Positions 8,285 through 17,454 of a DNA stretch of 64,000 bases are shown here, one piece after another. Position 1 is the first letter of the stretch. Each line of letters starts with the position of its first letter. The notes beneath the pieces were generated by a model. The model searched no databases and had not been told where the DNA came from. It saw only the letters and a list, made by a program, of their open reading frames with translations. The position numbers and the translations under genes were made by a program. The stretch lies in contig VHIT02000049.1 in NCBI GenBank assembly GCA_009768925.2, positions 117,159 through 181,158 on the forward strand, given 5' to 3'. Origin of the DNA: Cryptosporidium bovis. Taxonomy: Eukaryota > Apicomplexa > Conoidasida > Eucoccidiorida > Cryptosporidiidae.

Positions 8285-9433
8285 ATGAAGTCGAATGCTC
8301 TTAACTTATCAATTCTATTTCAATTGTTTCTATGCTTCTTATTTACATGCAAATGTTCTTCAAAGGGTCCAGAAATAAAGAAGCTAAACCCTAATAATAA
8401 TAGAGGAGTTGAAATAATAAAAAACGGGAAAGCGCAGGGAAATAGCCATTACTTCCTACCGAACGAGTCATTTTATTCTTCCGAAAATTATAACCTTAAA
8501 ATCCCAATAAACTTGGTTTATTATGGAGACTATATTGAAGATGATTACAAGTATTTCTCAGATAAATTAAAATACAAACCAAGGACATTGGGTATCTGTG
8601 GTCATTTTGTTCCGAGAAACAAGACTCCCAAATATACGGTCATAGCAACATATGGTGCCCTCGATACATACTCGTGCTCAGAAACAGCAATAAAATTTTT
8701 TAGAAAGTTTATCAACTACACTAACTATATTTTGGGCCCTGAGTTAGCTGAGAATTCACAGATTATTGTTATTGATTGGTTTAGACTAGTTATGACATAT
8801 CAATCAATGAAACCTGGATTTAAGCGCGAAGCAAATTGGGTGAAAATGATAGTTAGGTACTACACAAGCACTCCAAAACACAGAGATGTAATTGTTCCTG
8901 CAATTAGCACTGCTGCATTTATTAACAAGTTGCTTAGGGTAGGAGTTATTCCTTCAATGGCTAACACAGGATTGTACGGATTATGTGTTGGTGGTCTAAA
9001 TGCTGCAATAGCCACTTTATTGATAAATTCTGACTTAAATATAGTTACTATTAACGGCCCTCCACTCTTTATTTCAGATAAACTCGATAAATTACTTAAA
9101 GATAAAGTTAGAAGCGAAATAAAAACGAAGTACTTTGTGATATTTGGAAAAACTGACAGAATTTTCAACTACAGAAGACATGGAAAGAACCTTGTAAAGT
9201 TTATTTCAAAATATGCAAGTAATGTCGACTACTTAAAAGTTAAAGAAGATCATAATGGTGTAACTTCTACTCACGTCTTTACATGTATTGGAGTAATTGC
9301 AACCTCGCTTATAAGGAAAACGTACTCAATAATATTATTCAAAAAGGAAAAATACGTAGAAATACCTAAAAAGTTCTCCAAAAATGATTGGAAGAGATAC
9401 GTTATGTATGATTCACGAGCTAACAAAAAGTGA
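8285..9433 (+). CDS. Secreted alpha/beta-hydrolase-like protein 3 (diverged paralogue)
   Basis: 382 residues. Signal peptide MKSNALNLSI followed by a hydrophobic core ending FTCKCSS; then about 85 residues without counterpart in the paralogues (Asn/Lys-rich). The shared fold follows: LGICGHFVPRNKTPKYTVIATYGA, HRDVIVPAISTAAFINKLLRVGVIPSM, elbow YGLCVGGLNAAIA with Cys, acid candidate FGKTDRIFNY, base candidates in KEDHNGVTSTH. The HG oxyanion pair of paralogue 2 is replaced (YGAL), so this may be a catalytically changed or binding protein. Its 3' end overlaps an ATG frame of the next gene, but that gene probably starts downstream. Same strand and spacing as the other two, which suggests tandem duplication. 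Confidence 0.72.
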   Translation: MKSNALNLSILFQLFLCFLFTCKCSSKGPEIKKLNPNNNRGVEIIKNGKAQGNSHYFLPNESFYSSENYNLKIPINLVYYGDYIEDDYKYFSDKLKYKPRTLGICGHFVPRNKTPKYTVIATYGALDTYSCSETAIKFFRKFINYTNYILGPELAENSQIIVIDWFRLVMTYQSMKPGFKREANWVKMIVRYYTSTPKHRDVIVPAISTAAFINKLLRVGVIPSMANTGLYGLCVGGLNAAIATLLINSDLNIVTINGPPLFISDKLDKLLKDKVRSEIKTKYFVIFGKTDRIFNYRRHGKNLVKFISKYASNVDYLKVKEDHNGVTSTHVFTCIGVIATSLIRKTYSIILFKKEKYVEIPKKFSKNDWKRYVMYDSRANKK

Positions 9434-9466
9434 GCCATTTATGTTTAGGGGTAACAATTGCTTGTA

Positions 9467-9477
9467 TTTTGGCCGCC
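9467..9477 (+). promoter_or_regulatory. E2F-like TTTTGGCCGCC upstream of coiled-coil gene
   Basis: GC-rich element 48 bp before the ATG at 9525. Its position inside the longer 9384 frame argues that the upstream ATG is not the start. Confidence 0.4.
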
Positions 9478-9524
9478 TAACTTGCAGTGGTGTGTTTTCT
9501 TATTTTTTTTATATATGGAAACTA

Positions 9525-10379
9525 ATGCAAGAAATGAATATAAACGATGTTAATACAACAGTGAAAACTGCTTTTTGCAATACCCAGATTGCGGAGGCAT
9601 TTGCTGCGGCGGTGGTTGAATCATCAAAACAGAAGGATTCAACTATAAAAGTTGGGTATGACTCGGAGATTCAAAAACTTACGGATGAATTGCAGTCTGT
9701 GAAAGAAACTTTATCTAAAATTGAGAAACAGTTTTCCAAGATGTTGACAAGGGAGGAGAATGCAAATTCAGAGAATGTTTATAGTGAATGTACAGTTCAG
9801 CAGGTCAAAATGAACAAGGAGGACAATATTCGTTCTATGGAATGGGATGCATTACAAAAGTATATGTATGAACGCCTTAGAGAACAGGCAGGATTAGAAA
9901 CAAGGATAAGTGAATTGGAAGGTTCGGTTATAAGAGAAAAAGAGTCTCTGACCCTAAAAAAGAATGAGCTTTCTATTCTAAGCAGAAACCTGGAAGCGAG
10001 CACCGAGCAAATAACAACATTAGCGCACATAGTAGGTATCCAAAAGGATGAAATATGCAGCGTAAAGAGTAAAATAGAGGAGTTAGAGAATAGAATTGAC
10101 AGCTTGGATGAAAGAATAAATATCAGTTGTAAGATAAGTGAGAACATTGCCAGTCTTCCAAACTCTATTGTGGATGCCCTCAAGACGCAAAAAAAATCAT
10201 GGGACAATTTTTCAAAAGCTCTAAATCAGGTTAACAGAGAAATTGATTTTATCATCGATAAAAATTCTGGGACCTTCGAAGAGAATGGAGGTGTTGATGA
10301 ACTCGCGAGCGTATTAAAGGTTTTAGTTAACGCTATAAAAACCTTAAGACCGGAAGTATCATCCCCAGATATTAATTGA
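9525..10379 (+). CDS. Coiled-coil protein, unknown function
   Basis: 284 residues from the ATG at 9525 (MQEMNINDVNTT); a second Met follows three codons later. The frame is open back to an ATG at 9384, but that would overlap the preceding gene by 50 bp and cover the E2F-like element, so I choose the later start. Long heptad-rich segments (about residues 50-120 and 130-220, for example EIQKLTDELQSVKETLSKIEKQ and RISELEGSVIREKESL) predict a parallel coiled coil. The C-terminus is short and acidic. No enzymatic motif, signal peptide or membrane segment. It could be a cytoskeletal, kinetochore or tethering subunit; I do not recognise the family. Confidence 0.75.
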   Translation: MQEMNINDVNTTVKTAFCNTQIAEAFAAAVVESSKQKDSTIKVGYDSEIQKLTDELQSVKETLSKIEKQFSKMLTREENANSENVYSECTVQQVKMNKEDNIRSMEWDALQKYMYERLREQAGLETRISELEGSVIREKESLTLKKNELSILSRNLEASTEQITTLAHIVGIQKDEICSVKSKIEELENRIDSLDERINISCKISENIASLPNSIVDALKTQKKSWDNFSKALNQVNREIDFIIDKNSGTFEENGGVDELASVLKVLVNAIKTLRPEVSSPDIN

Positions 10380-10383
10380 TAAT

Positions 10384-10641
10384 TCAATTCCTTAAGTAAC
10401 TCTCCTTGTGTCGCTTTTTTGCATTACATCTCTCCTTCAACAATTTTTCTGGAATGCACGTATAGAGAATGTTTGTATATATTTTTCCATCCTTATCTAG
10501 TTTAATTTGATTATCTAGTAGAAGTGCCTCTCTGTTTATTTTTTCCCAATTTACTGGAATCGTGCTGTTCTGTATCGTAGATATTATATCCAATCTTTCG
10601 GGAACTGGCTCTAAATTGTTGTTTTTGTTAATTTGGTTCAT
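10384..10641 (-). CDS. Small hypothetical protein, 85 residues
   Basis: Proper ATG at 10641, ends 4 bp from the stop of the convergent coiled-coil gene. The composition is balanced rather than the Phe/Ile/Lys-rich look of noise in this AT-rich genome, with segments such as IPVNWEKINREALLLDNQIKLDKDGKIYTN and a charged Lys/Arg C-terminus. No domain recognised and no membrane segment. It may be a real small protein whose 5' region shares the long spacer with the helicase gene; moderate to low confidence. Confidence 0.5.
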   Translation of the reverse strand: MNQINKNNNLEPVPERLDIISTIQNSTIPVNWEKINREALLLDNQIKLDKDGKIYTNILYTCIPEKLLKERCNAKKRHKESYLRN

Positions 10642-11316
10642 CGTTCAAGTTTTCCGTTCGAATATTGCAAAACTTTGTATGATAAACTAGTCTTTTCGAA
10701 TTGCAATTACAACCTTAAATAGTACATCTAACCAATTATTTAACCATCAATACTATAACTTAACGAAAGTATCAAAAAATAAGCCTATACTTAAGTATTG
10801 CTTTTAGTTATGCACTTTTTTTTGGAAAAGGCAACGGCGTTTCACTCGTGTATGGAAACAATAACTGACATCAAATATGTATGATACTACAAATAACTAA
10901 TATATTATTTTTTATTTCCTAAAGTGAAAAGAAAAATTTGGAGAATCTGCACCGACCGTTTTCCACAACATTTAATGTGTAATTTAAATATCACTCCCAT
11001 GCGGATTAAGTCTAATTAAAATTTAGGCGGGTTCTATTCAAGAATTGAAGTCCACAAAAAAATGTTAAAGAATTATCACAAAAATGGGAGAAATTAGAGG
11101 TTGATTTTGTACAACTTCCTGTATCACTTAAATCATGTTATATAGTTGAGGCTATTTCAGTAAATTTGCACTTAGTACTAATCTCTAATGCCAAATACGA
11201 ACTTTTCCGTAATTTACTACAAACCAAAGAGACCGCGCCTAAATGTAAATAGTTTCCGCTCGCTCCCTATGGTATCGTCTTTTTTGTTCATAGTAAAAAA
11301 GGAATTGAAGAGAGAA
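10642..11316. other. Intergenic / 5' region before the Ded1-like helicase
   Basis: AT-rich spacer between a minus-strand small gene and the plus-strand helicase. Contains CAACGGCGTTTC (about 10832-10843) and TTTAGGCGGGTT (11022-11033). The last 129 bp (11188-11316) are open in frame with the helicase and may belong to it. Confidence 0.5.
11022..11033 (+). promoter_or_regulatory. E2F-like TTTAGGCGGGTT upstream of DEAD-box helicase
   Basis: GGCGGG element 155 bp before the first in-frame ATG (11188) and 284 bp before the preferred ATG (11317). Confidence 0.35.
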
Positions 11317-13443
11317 ATGGCTGAAAAGGAGATAGCTACTAATGAAAAACAAGGTGCAGACAGTAAGAAGACTGCTGCATACATTCCCCCACATAGGAGG
11401 CAACAGGGAATTAGGGATGATTCGAAATTTGGTTCTTTTAACAACGGAAATGGATCAGTTTCTACCTCTAACAGTAGCCAGAGAAATAACTTTGGTAGAA
11501 ACAATGGAGATGTTAGACGTGGCGATCAAAACGGAAATTTTGGATATGGGAAACAGGGTAGTTCATATGCGAATGAAATGAACCAAATAGTGGATCGTTT
11601 TAGTGCATTGGGAGAAAGAACTTCTTATCCTTCTGGTAATAATAGATACCAATATGGGAACTCCGGTGGAGGGTTGGGAGGTGATAGATTTAGTGGATTT
11701 AATGACAAGTACCAAGACAATAGAGGCTACCCTAGATATAGTGGAAGAAATCGTCAAAGTATATCTGGGACAGGTTGGGATGTCAGAGATGGGAGGTCAT
11801 ACTACCGCGATGATGAGGAGAAAATATTCTCAAAAACCAAGGAACATAGGACAGGTATTAACTTTGATGCATACGATAACATTCCAGTTGAGATGACGGG
11901 GTCTGATACTAACAAGATCAGACCTATGCAAAATTTTATGGAGCTTGATGGAATCCATGAGATCTTGTTGGATAATATTAAACGTGTAAAGTATGAAAGA
12001 CCAACACCTGTACAAAAGTTCTCGATACCTACTATCTTATGTGGAAGAGATTTAATGGCTTGTGCCCAAACAGGGTCCGGTAAAACGGCAGCTTTCCTCT
12101 TTCCAATAGTAATGAGGATGCTACATGATGGCCCACCACCAACTCCACAGCAGTCCTCTCTTAGAATAAGACGCATGGCCTATCCGGTTGCGTTGGTTCT
12201 CTCCCCTACACGTGAACTTGCAATCCAAACATATGAGGAGTCGAGGAAATTTTGCTTTGGTACTGGAATAAGAACTAATGTTTTGTACGGTGGGAGTGAA
12301 GTTAGAAGTCAGATTATGGACTTAGATAGGGGATCTGACATTGTTGTTGCAACTCCTGGAAGACTTCGCGATCTAATAGATAGAGGAAAAGTTAACTTGG
12401 TTTTAATTAAATTTTTGATTCTAGATGAGGCAGATAGAATGCTAGATATGGGATTTGCTCCACAAATTAGAGAAATTGTAGAGGACTATGATATGCCTCA
12501 CAGCCTAGATGGTAGACAAACTGTTATGTTTAGTGCGACATTTCCAAGAGAGATTCAACAACTAGCGAAGGACTTTTTACACAATTACATATTTTTAACA
12601 GTAGGAAGAGTTGGAGCTACTAGTGGTTCTATTGTTCAACGAGTTGTTTATGCGGAAGAAGACCACAAACCGCGTCTGCTAGTGAAACTTTTAATGGAGC
12701 AAGGAGAGGGTTTAACTGTTGTTTTTGTAGAAATGAAGCGCAGAGCAGACCAAATAGAGGACTTTTTAATTGATCAAAACTTTCCTGCTGTCTCTATTCA
12801 TGGTGATAGGTCTCAACAAGAACGTGAACATGCTCTTAGATTATTTAGAGGCGGTCAAAGACCGATTCTTGTTGCAACTGATGTTGCTGCTCGTGGTCTT
12901 GATATTCCAAATATTACCCATGTCATCAACCTTGATATGCCTTGTAATATAGATGACTATGTGCATAGAATTGGGAGGACTGGAAGAGCAGGTAATTCAG
13001 GTTTAGCTACATCCTTTGTAAATGAGAACAACAAACCAATACTTAGAGATTTGTTGGCAGCTCTAGAAGAGAGTGGTCAGGATGTTCCGGAGTGGTTTCA
13101 GGATATGGTAAAGTCATGCACTGCATCCTTTGGTAGATACAGCGGTAAACTTGGGAAGTCCGCACCTGTTCTAGGTACTCAAAAAGTTAACAGAGGTCTT
13201 CACAGCTTTGGAAGCGTAGATATTAGGAGTCCTCAAGGAAACGGTAATTTTGGCAATACTGGCAACTATTGCAGTGGCCAGAGTGCTTCCATACCTGGTT
13301 CTGGACAATATTCTGGGACCGAATCATTAAGAAGTAAAAAAGGATATTCAGGAAATTCATTCAATTCGGGATCCGGAAATGGGAATAATGCTTCTCACAC
13401 TAGAGTCACAAATAGAGACTTTGATCATGATGACGCATGGTAA
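11317..13443 (+). CDS. DED1: DEAD-box RNA helicase, Ded1/DDX3 family
   Basis: 708 residues from the ATG at 11317 (MAEKEIATNE). Upstream in-frame ATGs exist at 11188 and 11269; the extra 43 residues look non-conserved, so I prefer the later start, but 11188 is possible. ATP-dependent RNA helicase acting in translation initiation. Seen: an N-terminal AAYIPPHRR motif like the eIF4E-binding segment of DDX3, a Gly/Asn/Arg/Ser-rich disordered N-terminus, Q motif RPTPVQKFSIP, motif I AQTGSGKT (250-257), PTRELA, GG, TPGR, DEAD (370-373), SAT (406-408), ARGLDIP and HRIGRTGR (550-557). The C-terminus is again a Gly/Ser/Asn-rich tail ending DDAW, a Ded1/DDX3-like ending. All catalytic motifs are intact. 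Confidence 0.95.
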   Translation: MAEKEIATNEKQGADSKKTAAYIPPHRRQQGIRDDSKFGSFNNGNGSVSTSNSSQRNNFGRNNGDVRRGDQNGNFGYGKQGSSYANEMNQIVDRFSALGERTSYPSGNNRYQYGNSGGGLGGDRFSGFNDKYQDNRGYPRYSGRNRQSISGTGWDVRDGRSYYRDDEEKIFSKTKEHRTGINFDAYDNIPVEMTGSDTNKIRPMQNFMELDGIHEILLDNIKRVKYERPTPVQKFSIPTILCGRDLMACAQTGSGKTAAFLFPIVMRMLHDGPPPTPQQSSLRIRRMAYPVALVLSPTRELAIQTYEESRKFCFGTGIRTNVLYGGSEVRSQIMDLDRGSDIVVATPGRLRDLIDRGKVNLVLIKFLILDEADRMLDMGFAPQIREIVEDYDMPHSLDGRQTVMFSATFPREIQQLAKDFLHNYIFLTVGRVGATSGSIVQRVVYAEEDHKPRLLVKLLMEQGEGLTVVFVEMKRRADQIEDFLIDQNFPAVSIHGDRSQQEREHALRLFRGGQRPILVATDVAARGLDIPNITHVINLDMPCNIDDYVHRIGRTGRAGNSGLATSFVNENNKPILRDLLAALEESGQDVPEWFQDMVKSCTASFGRYSGKLGKSAPVLGTQKVNRGLHSFGSVDIRSPQGNGNFGNTGNYCSGQSASIPGSGQYSGTESLRSKKGYSGNSFNSGSGNGNNASHTRVTNRDFDHDDAW

Positions 13444-13580
13444 GATGTGAAGATAAATTTGAGAAAAAGGTCCATTAGGATCGAAAAAGCAGATTAAGTA
13501 ATAAATCAGGAGTCTTACCTTTTTAATTAAAGACTTATAGTTCATACAACTATGAGATATTAGGATACAAAAGCACTCAT

Positions 13581-14957
13581 TTATGTTTGAAGAAAACTAA
13601 TGTCTAGTACCTCCCGACATGTCTTTCCGAAAGACACATAGTCTTGAAATCTGTTCTCTACTGCTTCTTGGGCGTCAATCAGCACTTTTTGGAATGGAGA
13701 GCTTTCGTAATTCACGATCAAATTTAAGAGTATTTCGACGTATTCCTCAAAACTTGATGCTAAAAAACCTATCTGTTTATTGTTGTATGGTTTCAAGATG
13801 TCTGTCTCTGGTCCACCGGATTTGTGAGAAATGGTGAGCAACCCAAAATACAGAAACTCTGCAACACATATTCCAAAATGTTCCTCTTCCATTGTGTGTA
13901 TGGCTATCCTTGATGTACTTAATATTGTGTTCAAGTCATCAATAGTTGAATCTATAACTAACTCAACTCTGTCTTGAAGGCCTCTTCTTTCAATGAGTTC
14001 ATTTAGTGAGTCAATATACTTTAGGTATTCTGGATTTGATTTCTGAGATGTACCACATATTTTTAACTTTAACTTTGTTTGCTTATTTATCAACCTTAAT
14101 TTCTCGTCTTCTTCTGATGCCTCTTCTATTAGTGCACTAATTCTCTTAAGAACTTGGTGGAATATCTTGATTTGTAACATTTGGTTCTTCTCTGGTCTAA
14201 ATTGTGCGAGTGATACCACTGTTTCATCTCTCTTTTGCAGATTCACATCAGACAACTCCTCTTTATTAATTTTGTATTTGAATATTGGAGGATAGCAAAC
14301 TTGAATGTTTAGTTTTTTATCAACAAAGAGCTCCTCAAATCTACATCTCGTCCAATTCGAATTAACCACAACTTTGTGTGCTGATTTGAAACTCAGATAG
14401 TATATTATTGAAAATGATTTTAAGTACAAATATCTGAGATAATTGCCACTTTTTCTAGCTTCATCAATTCTATCTTTCCTTACTTGAGGATAATGAATAT
14501 ATGTAGATACGTGCTTTGTTGTAGGAAGAATTCTCGCTGGAATAAGAGAAAACGAGTACCCTGCAGTTTCCACAAAAAACTTGGGAAATGGCCATCTAAG
14601 AAGTAAAGCTTCTATTGAAGCAATCATTGCACCAAAATTCACGCTCCAAAGCTTGAAAAACGATAGTCTCGTTAAGAATCCAAGTCTTAATTTTACTATT
14701 TCAATTCTATCAACAACTTCTTTTGAATCGAAGCCCATTTTAAAGACGCAATCAACGTCCCTAAGTAGCTTTTCTTTACATATTTCCCTATCTGAATAAA
14801 TCACTACCCTCGCCCTCGGATCGCTCTTCAATGTTTCACTTACAATGCACCATAACACTTTCTCGCCTCCACCAAGATTGCCACATTGCGGGTGAAAAAA
14901 AGCAACCGTGTTATTTCTTTTTTCATTCCAAACAGATAATCTTTTAAAAATGGACAT
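13581..14957 (-). CDS. ALG11: ALG11-type alpha-1,2-mannosyltransferase
   Basis: 458 residues. GDP-mannose-dependent glycosyltransferase (GT4, GT-B fold) that adds the last two alpha-1,2 mannoses to the dolichol-linked N-glycan precursor on the cytosolic face of the ER. Seen: FFHPQCGNLGGGEKVLWC (ALG11 hallmark near residues 20-37), YIHYPQ, VNSNWTR, YPPI, VSLAQFRPEKNQ and the donor-binding E-rich segment EEEHFGICVAEFLYFGL followed by SGGPE. The N-terminal membrane anchor of yeast and animal ALG11 is short or absent; hydrophobic stretches around residues 100-125 may attach it to the membrane. Length is close to the usual 450-550. Convergent with the helicase gene, 137 bp away. Intronless. Confidence 0.93.
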   Translation of the reverse strand: MSIFKRLSVWNEKRNNTVAFFHPQCGNLGGGEKVLWCIVSETLKSDPRARVVIYSDREICKEKLLRDVDCVFKMGFDSKEVVDRIEIVKLRLGFLTRLSFFKLWSVNFGAMIASIEALLLRWPFPKFFVETAGYSFSLIPARILPTTKHVSTYIHYPQVRKDRIDEARKSGNYLRYLYLKSFSIIYYLSFKSAHKVVVNSNWTRCRFEELFVDKKLNIQVCYPPIFKYKINKEELSDVNLQKRDETVVSLAQFRPEKNQMLQIKIFHQVLKRISALIEEASEEDEKLRLINKQTKLKLKICGTSQKSNPEYLKYIDSLNELIERRGLQDRVELVIDSTIDDLNTILSTSRIAIHTMEEEHFGICVAEFLYFGLLTISHKSGGPETDILKPYNNKQIGFLASSFEEYVEILLNLIVNYESSPFQKVLIDAQEAVENRFQDYVSFGKTCREVLDISFLQT

Positions 14958-15392
14958 TTTCTCCCCAAAAGGAACAAAATAATCCGTATCAATAAAAAAA
15001 GCGTGAACTAAACAACTACTTTATTGTATTTATTATAACTTACAACTAAACTCTAAAAAAAACCTGTTTACATTTTAGTAGCAATTGAAAAATATAAAAA
15101 AAAAGTGCATCACACCTGTTTTCAAGTATATACCAAACACCGCCGAATGACCATCATGTTTGTATTTAAAGCTAAAACTTTTTAAATTGAGAGGAGAAGT
15201 CCGAAGCGACAAATTCAAATTTTACATGCAAAAAAGAATATTCTCAAGACATGACGTGAGTGTACATGCTCTTTTATTATTAAATTAATAAAATATTGAG
15301 CAATATTTCGTTTTCTCTTTTTGTTTGTTTATTTGTTATTTTTTTAATCTTGAATATTTTAATAGAGTTTATGTTCCCATTTTCAATAAGCA
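14958..15392. other. Divergent intergenic region, ALG11 / RhoGAP-like gene
   Basis: 435 bp of AT-rich DNA serving both divergent genes. CACCGCCGAA at 15138-15147 is the only GC-rich element, 180 bp from the ALG11 start and about 250 bp from the RhoGAP-like start. No ORF. Confidence 0.5.
15138..15147. promoter_or_regulatory. E2F-like GCCG element in ALG11/RhoGAP-like divergent promoter
   Basis: CACCGCCGAA isolated in AT-rich DNA between two divergent starts. Confidence 0.3.
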
Positions 15393-16845
15393 ATGTTTCA
15401 ACTTAATAATGGCTATTATATGGATTCGGATGCAGAAGTAGATCCTAGTTACTATGAGGCAATAATAGATGCAACCAAGGGAAAAACATTTAATAGGTAA
15501 GTTTTTCTTGGTGAACTCTTAATTCTATTGTTAATTTCAAAATAAATGAATACAAAACCCTACATTTAATTTCGCGTCAATACTCAGTTACGAAGAAACG
15601 AGATTTATTTTTTATCTCGGCGATGACTCTCTTCAGAGACCAGTCTTGGTTTTAGTTTCCTGTTTTCTACCGATTAGCGTAGATGAGCTAGACAAAGCAA
15701 TGCGTTATGCCGTATATTACACACAAGAATATGTCAAAAATGAATTTGTAATTATCCAATGCCTAACTAGAACGAACGTTTTAAATGATGCCAGTGGGAA
15801 TTTCTTGCAAAATTACTATTCCTTACTCCCAGTAAAATACAAAAAAAACTTGAAAAAAGTTGTTATGTTTCATTATGGCGTGAGTAACCGTGCTTTACTT
15901 TCTATTATAAGTTCGTACATGTCACCAAGATTTATGAGAAAACTGGATTATTCAGATTCAATAAAAGAACTTTCACGTTTTGTACCAGATATACCAGAAG
16001 AAGAATTACTCAAAAAAATTCCGTATATTATTAAACACGACGATGCAGAGTTACTGAGTCAAAATTTTCCGAAATTGATACCAATGAGTATAGCAGACAT
16101 GTGTAAATATGACGGATTTTATTTACCCAATTATGGCATTATTCCAGCAATAATTATAGATATAATTCAAAAAATTTCAAAACCAGATATTGTTTCAATT
16201 CCAGGTTTATTTAATTTACAGACAAATGCTAGCAATTTATATTCAATTATTAACGAAATAAATAGTGGTGTACCATTTAGAAGTGGAGATTCTGATCCAG
16301 GAGCACTTGTTTCAGTGTTTAAATTACTTCTTGATTCTACAAATACGCCAATATTTGGTGAGAAACTTTTTTTTGATATTGTGAAGCAGTGTAAAATATC
16401 GGGAACTAATGAATTAACCCATTCTTTCTACATGAATATTTTAAAAGAGGCAATATCAATGTTACCCGATTGTTCAAGATATACAGTAAAATATATTATT
16501 GATTTCTTTGCCTTCGTCTCTTCAAAGTCGAAAACAAATAATATGACCATACAGAAAATCTCTGAAATATTCTCTCCAATATTCTGTAGACCATCTAATA
16601 TTGGAAAAAATATTATGTATGAAGTGATCCCACCCTGTGTTGATTGTATAAACGTATTAATTACGGATAGAAACAACGTTTTCGCTGACTTTCCTCCTAA
16701 ACTAGAGCACAATACTTATCCATTTAAAGCAATAAATAGCATCAGTGTCCTTAGCCAGGAAATTATCAAAAATGAAGATCAAGATAATGATGAAGAGGAG
16801 GAAAACAATTATGATGTAGATCAGGAATTAGCTCCTGATAAATAA
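15393..16845 (+). CDS. Sec14-like plus RhoGAP-like protein (p50RhoGAP-type), two exons
   Basis: Exons 15393-15496 and 15588-16845, joined across a 91-nt GTAAGT...CAG intron; the joined frame gives 453 residues. The long second-exon frame has no ATG near its start, whereas the join reads smoothly (TKGKTFN then SYEETRFIFYLGDD). Residues about 37-170 resemble the Sec14/CRAL-TRIO-like (BCH) domain of ARHGAP1 (VLVSCFLPISVDELDKAMRYAVYY, NYYSLLPVKYKKNLKKVVMFH). Residues about 215-400 resemble RhoGAP (IPGLFNLQ, DPGALVSVFKLLLDS, LFFDIVKQC). The residue where the catalytic Arg finger belongs (GLFR in active RhoGAPs) is Asn244, so GAP activity is unlikely. The C-terminus is acidic. Probably a lipid- or GTPase-binding adaptor. 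Confidence 0.75.
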
Positions 16846-17063
16846 AAGGAAAAAATCAGCTACTATTACATGGCGAATGTCAAGGGAATGCATCATACTA
16901 TGGCCTTCTTCCAAATACGCTGCATGGAAATGGATAGTAAACTGCAGTTAAAAATCCAATTAACAGTCACCTAACAGAGCAAAAGTGAGAGGCAGGAGCA
17001 ACTACCTTTCCAAAGTCACAAATCCAACCTCATACGCCACCCCTCCCCGTAATAACGTAAAAA
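16846..17063. other. Spacer with locally raised GC content before tRNA-Ile
   Basis: About 16880-17050 is clearly less AT-rich than other spacers here and has no ORF. It could be 3' UTR, tRNA flank or an unrecognised non-coding RNA. I found no match to U1-U6, SRP or RNase P motifs. Confidence 0.4.
17059..17063 (-). terminator. Pol III oligo-T terminator of tRNA-Ile
   Basis: Five T on the minus strand immediately after the discriminator base. Confidence 0.7.
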
Positions 17064-17138
17064 TTCTCCCGGCGAGGATCGAACTCGCGACCTTCGGCTC
17101 ATAAGACCGACGCTCTAACCGAGCTGAGCTACAGGAGA
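17064..17138 (-). tRNA. tRNA-Ile (anticodon UAU)
   Basis: 75 nt. The acceptor stem pairs TCTCCTG with CGGGAGA (one G-T), discriminator A. D arm TAGCTCAGCTCGGTTAGAGC (A box), anticodon stem TCGGT/GCCGA with 7-nt loop CTTATGA, T arm GCGAG-TTCGATC-CTCGC (B box). The anticodon at 17101-17103 reads UAU on the minus strand, decoding AUA, a common codon in this AT-rich genome. Position 37 is G, unusual for an anticodon ending in U. A T5 terminator on the minus strand (17059-17063) follows directly. No intron. Confidence 0.92.
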
Positions 17139-17454
17139 CCAACGGCGACCTGGCGTTGTTTTTAAAAGATAATTATATAGTTTAATTTTGGAGAACATTT
17201 AAAGTCTTTGAAATATCAGCTTGAGTACTCTGCCTTATTTTTTTCTGCATGGATAATATCTTCTTGCTAAGACCAACCACCTACACACTTTTTTGTATTT
17301 AATCACAGTGAGTTACTAATTTCATGTTAATTAATCGTTACTTTTACTTTTTAATTAAATTATCGTTCAATTTTTCAATTCTCTCTCAGTAGAGGCTTGC
17401 AGACCAGAAAATTCTCATCCATAAATATAATCTCAAATGGCGTAACAGTTGTTG
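17139..17454. other. Spacer between tRNA-Ile and tRNA-Thr
   Basis: 316 bp between divergent tRNA genes, AT-rich; no ORF, repeat or further RNA gene seen. Confidence 0.5.

Noticed and set aside
9384-9524. Upstream start for the coiled-coil protein
   Set aside because: Overlaps the preceding gene and covers an E2F-like site; the later ATG is better placed.
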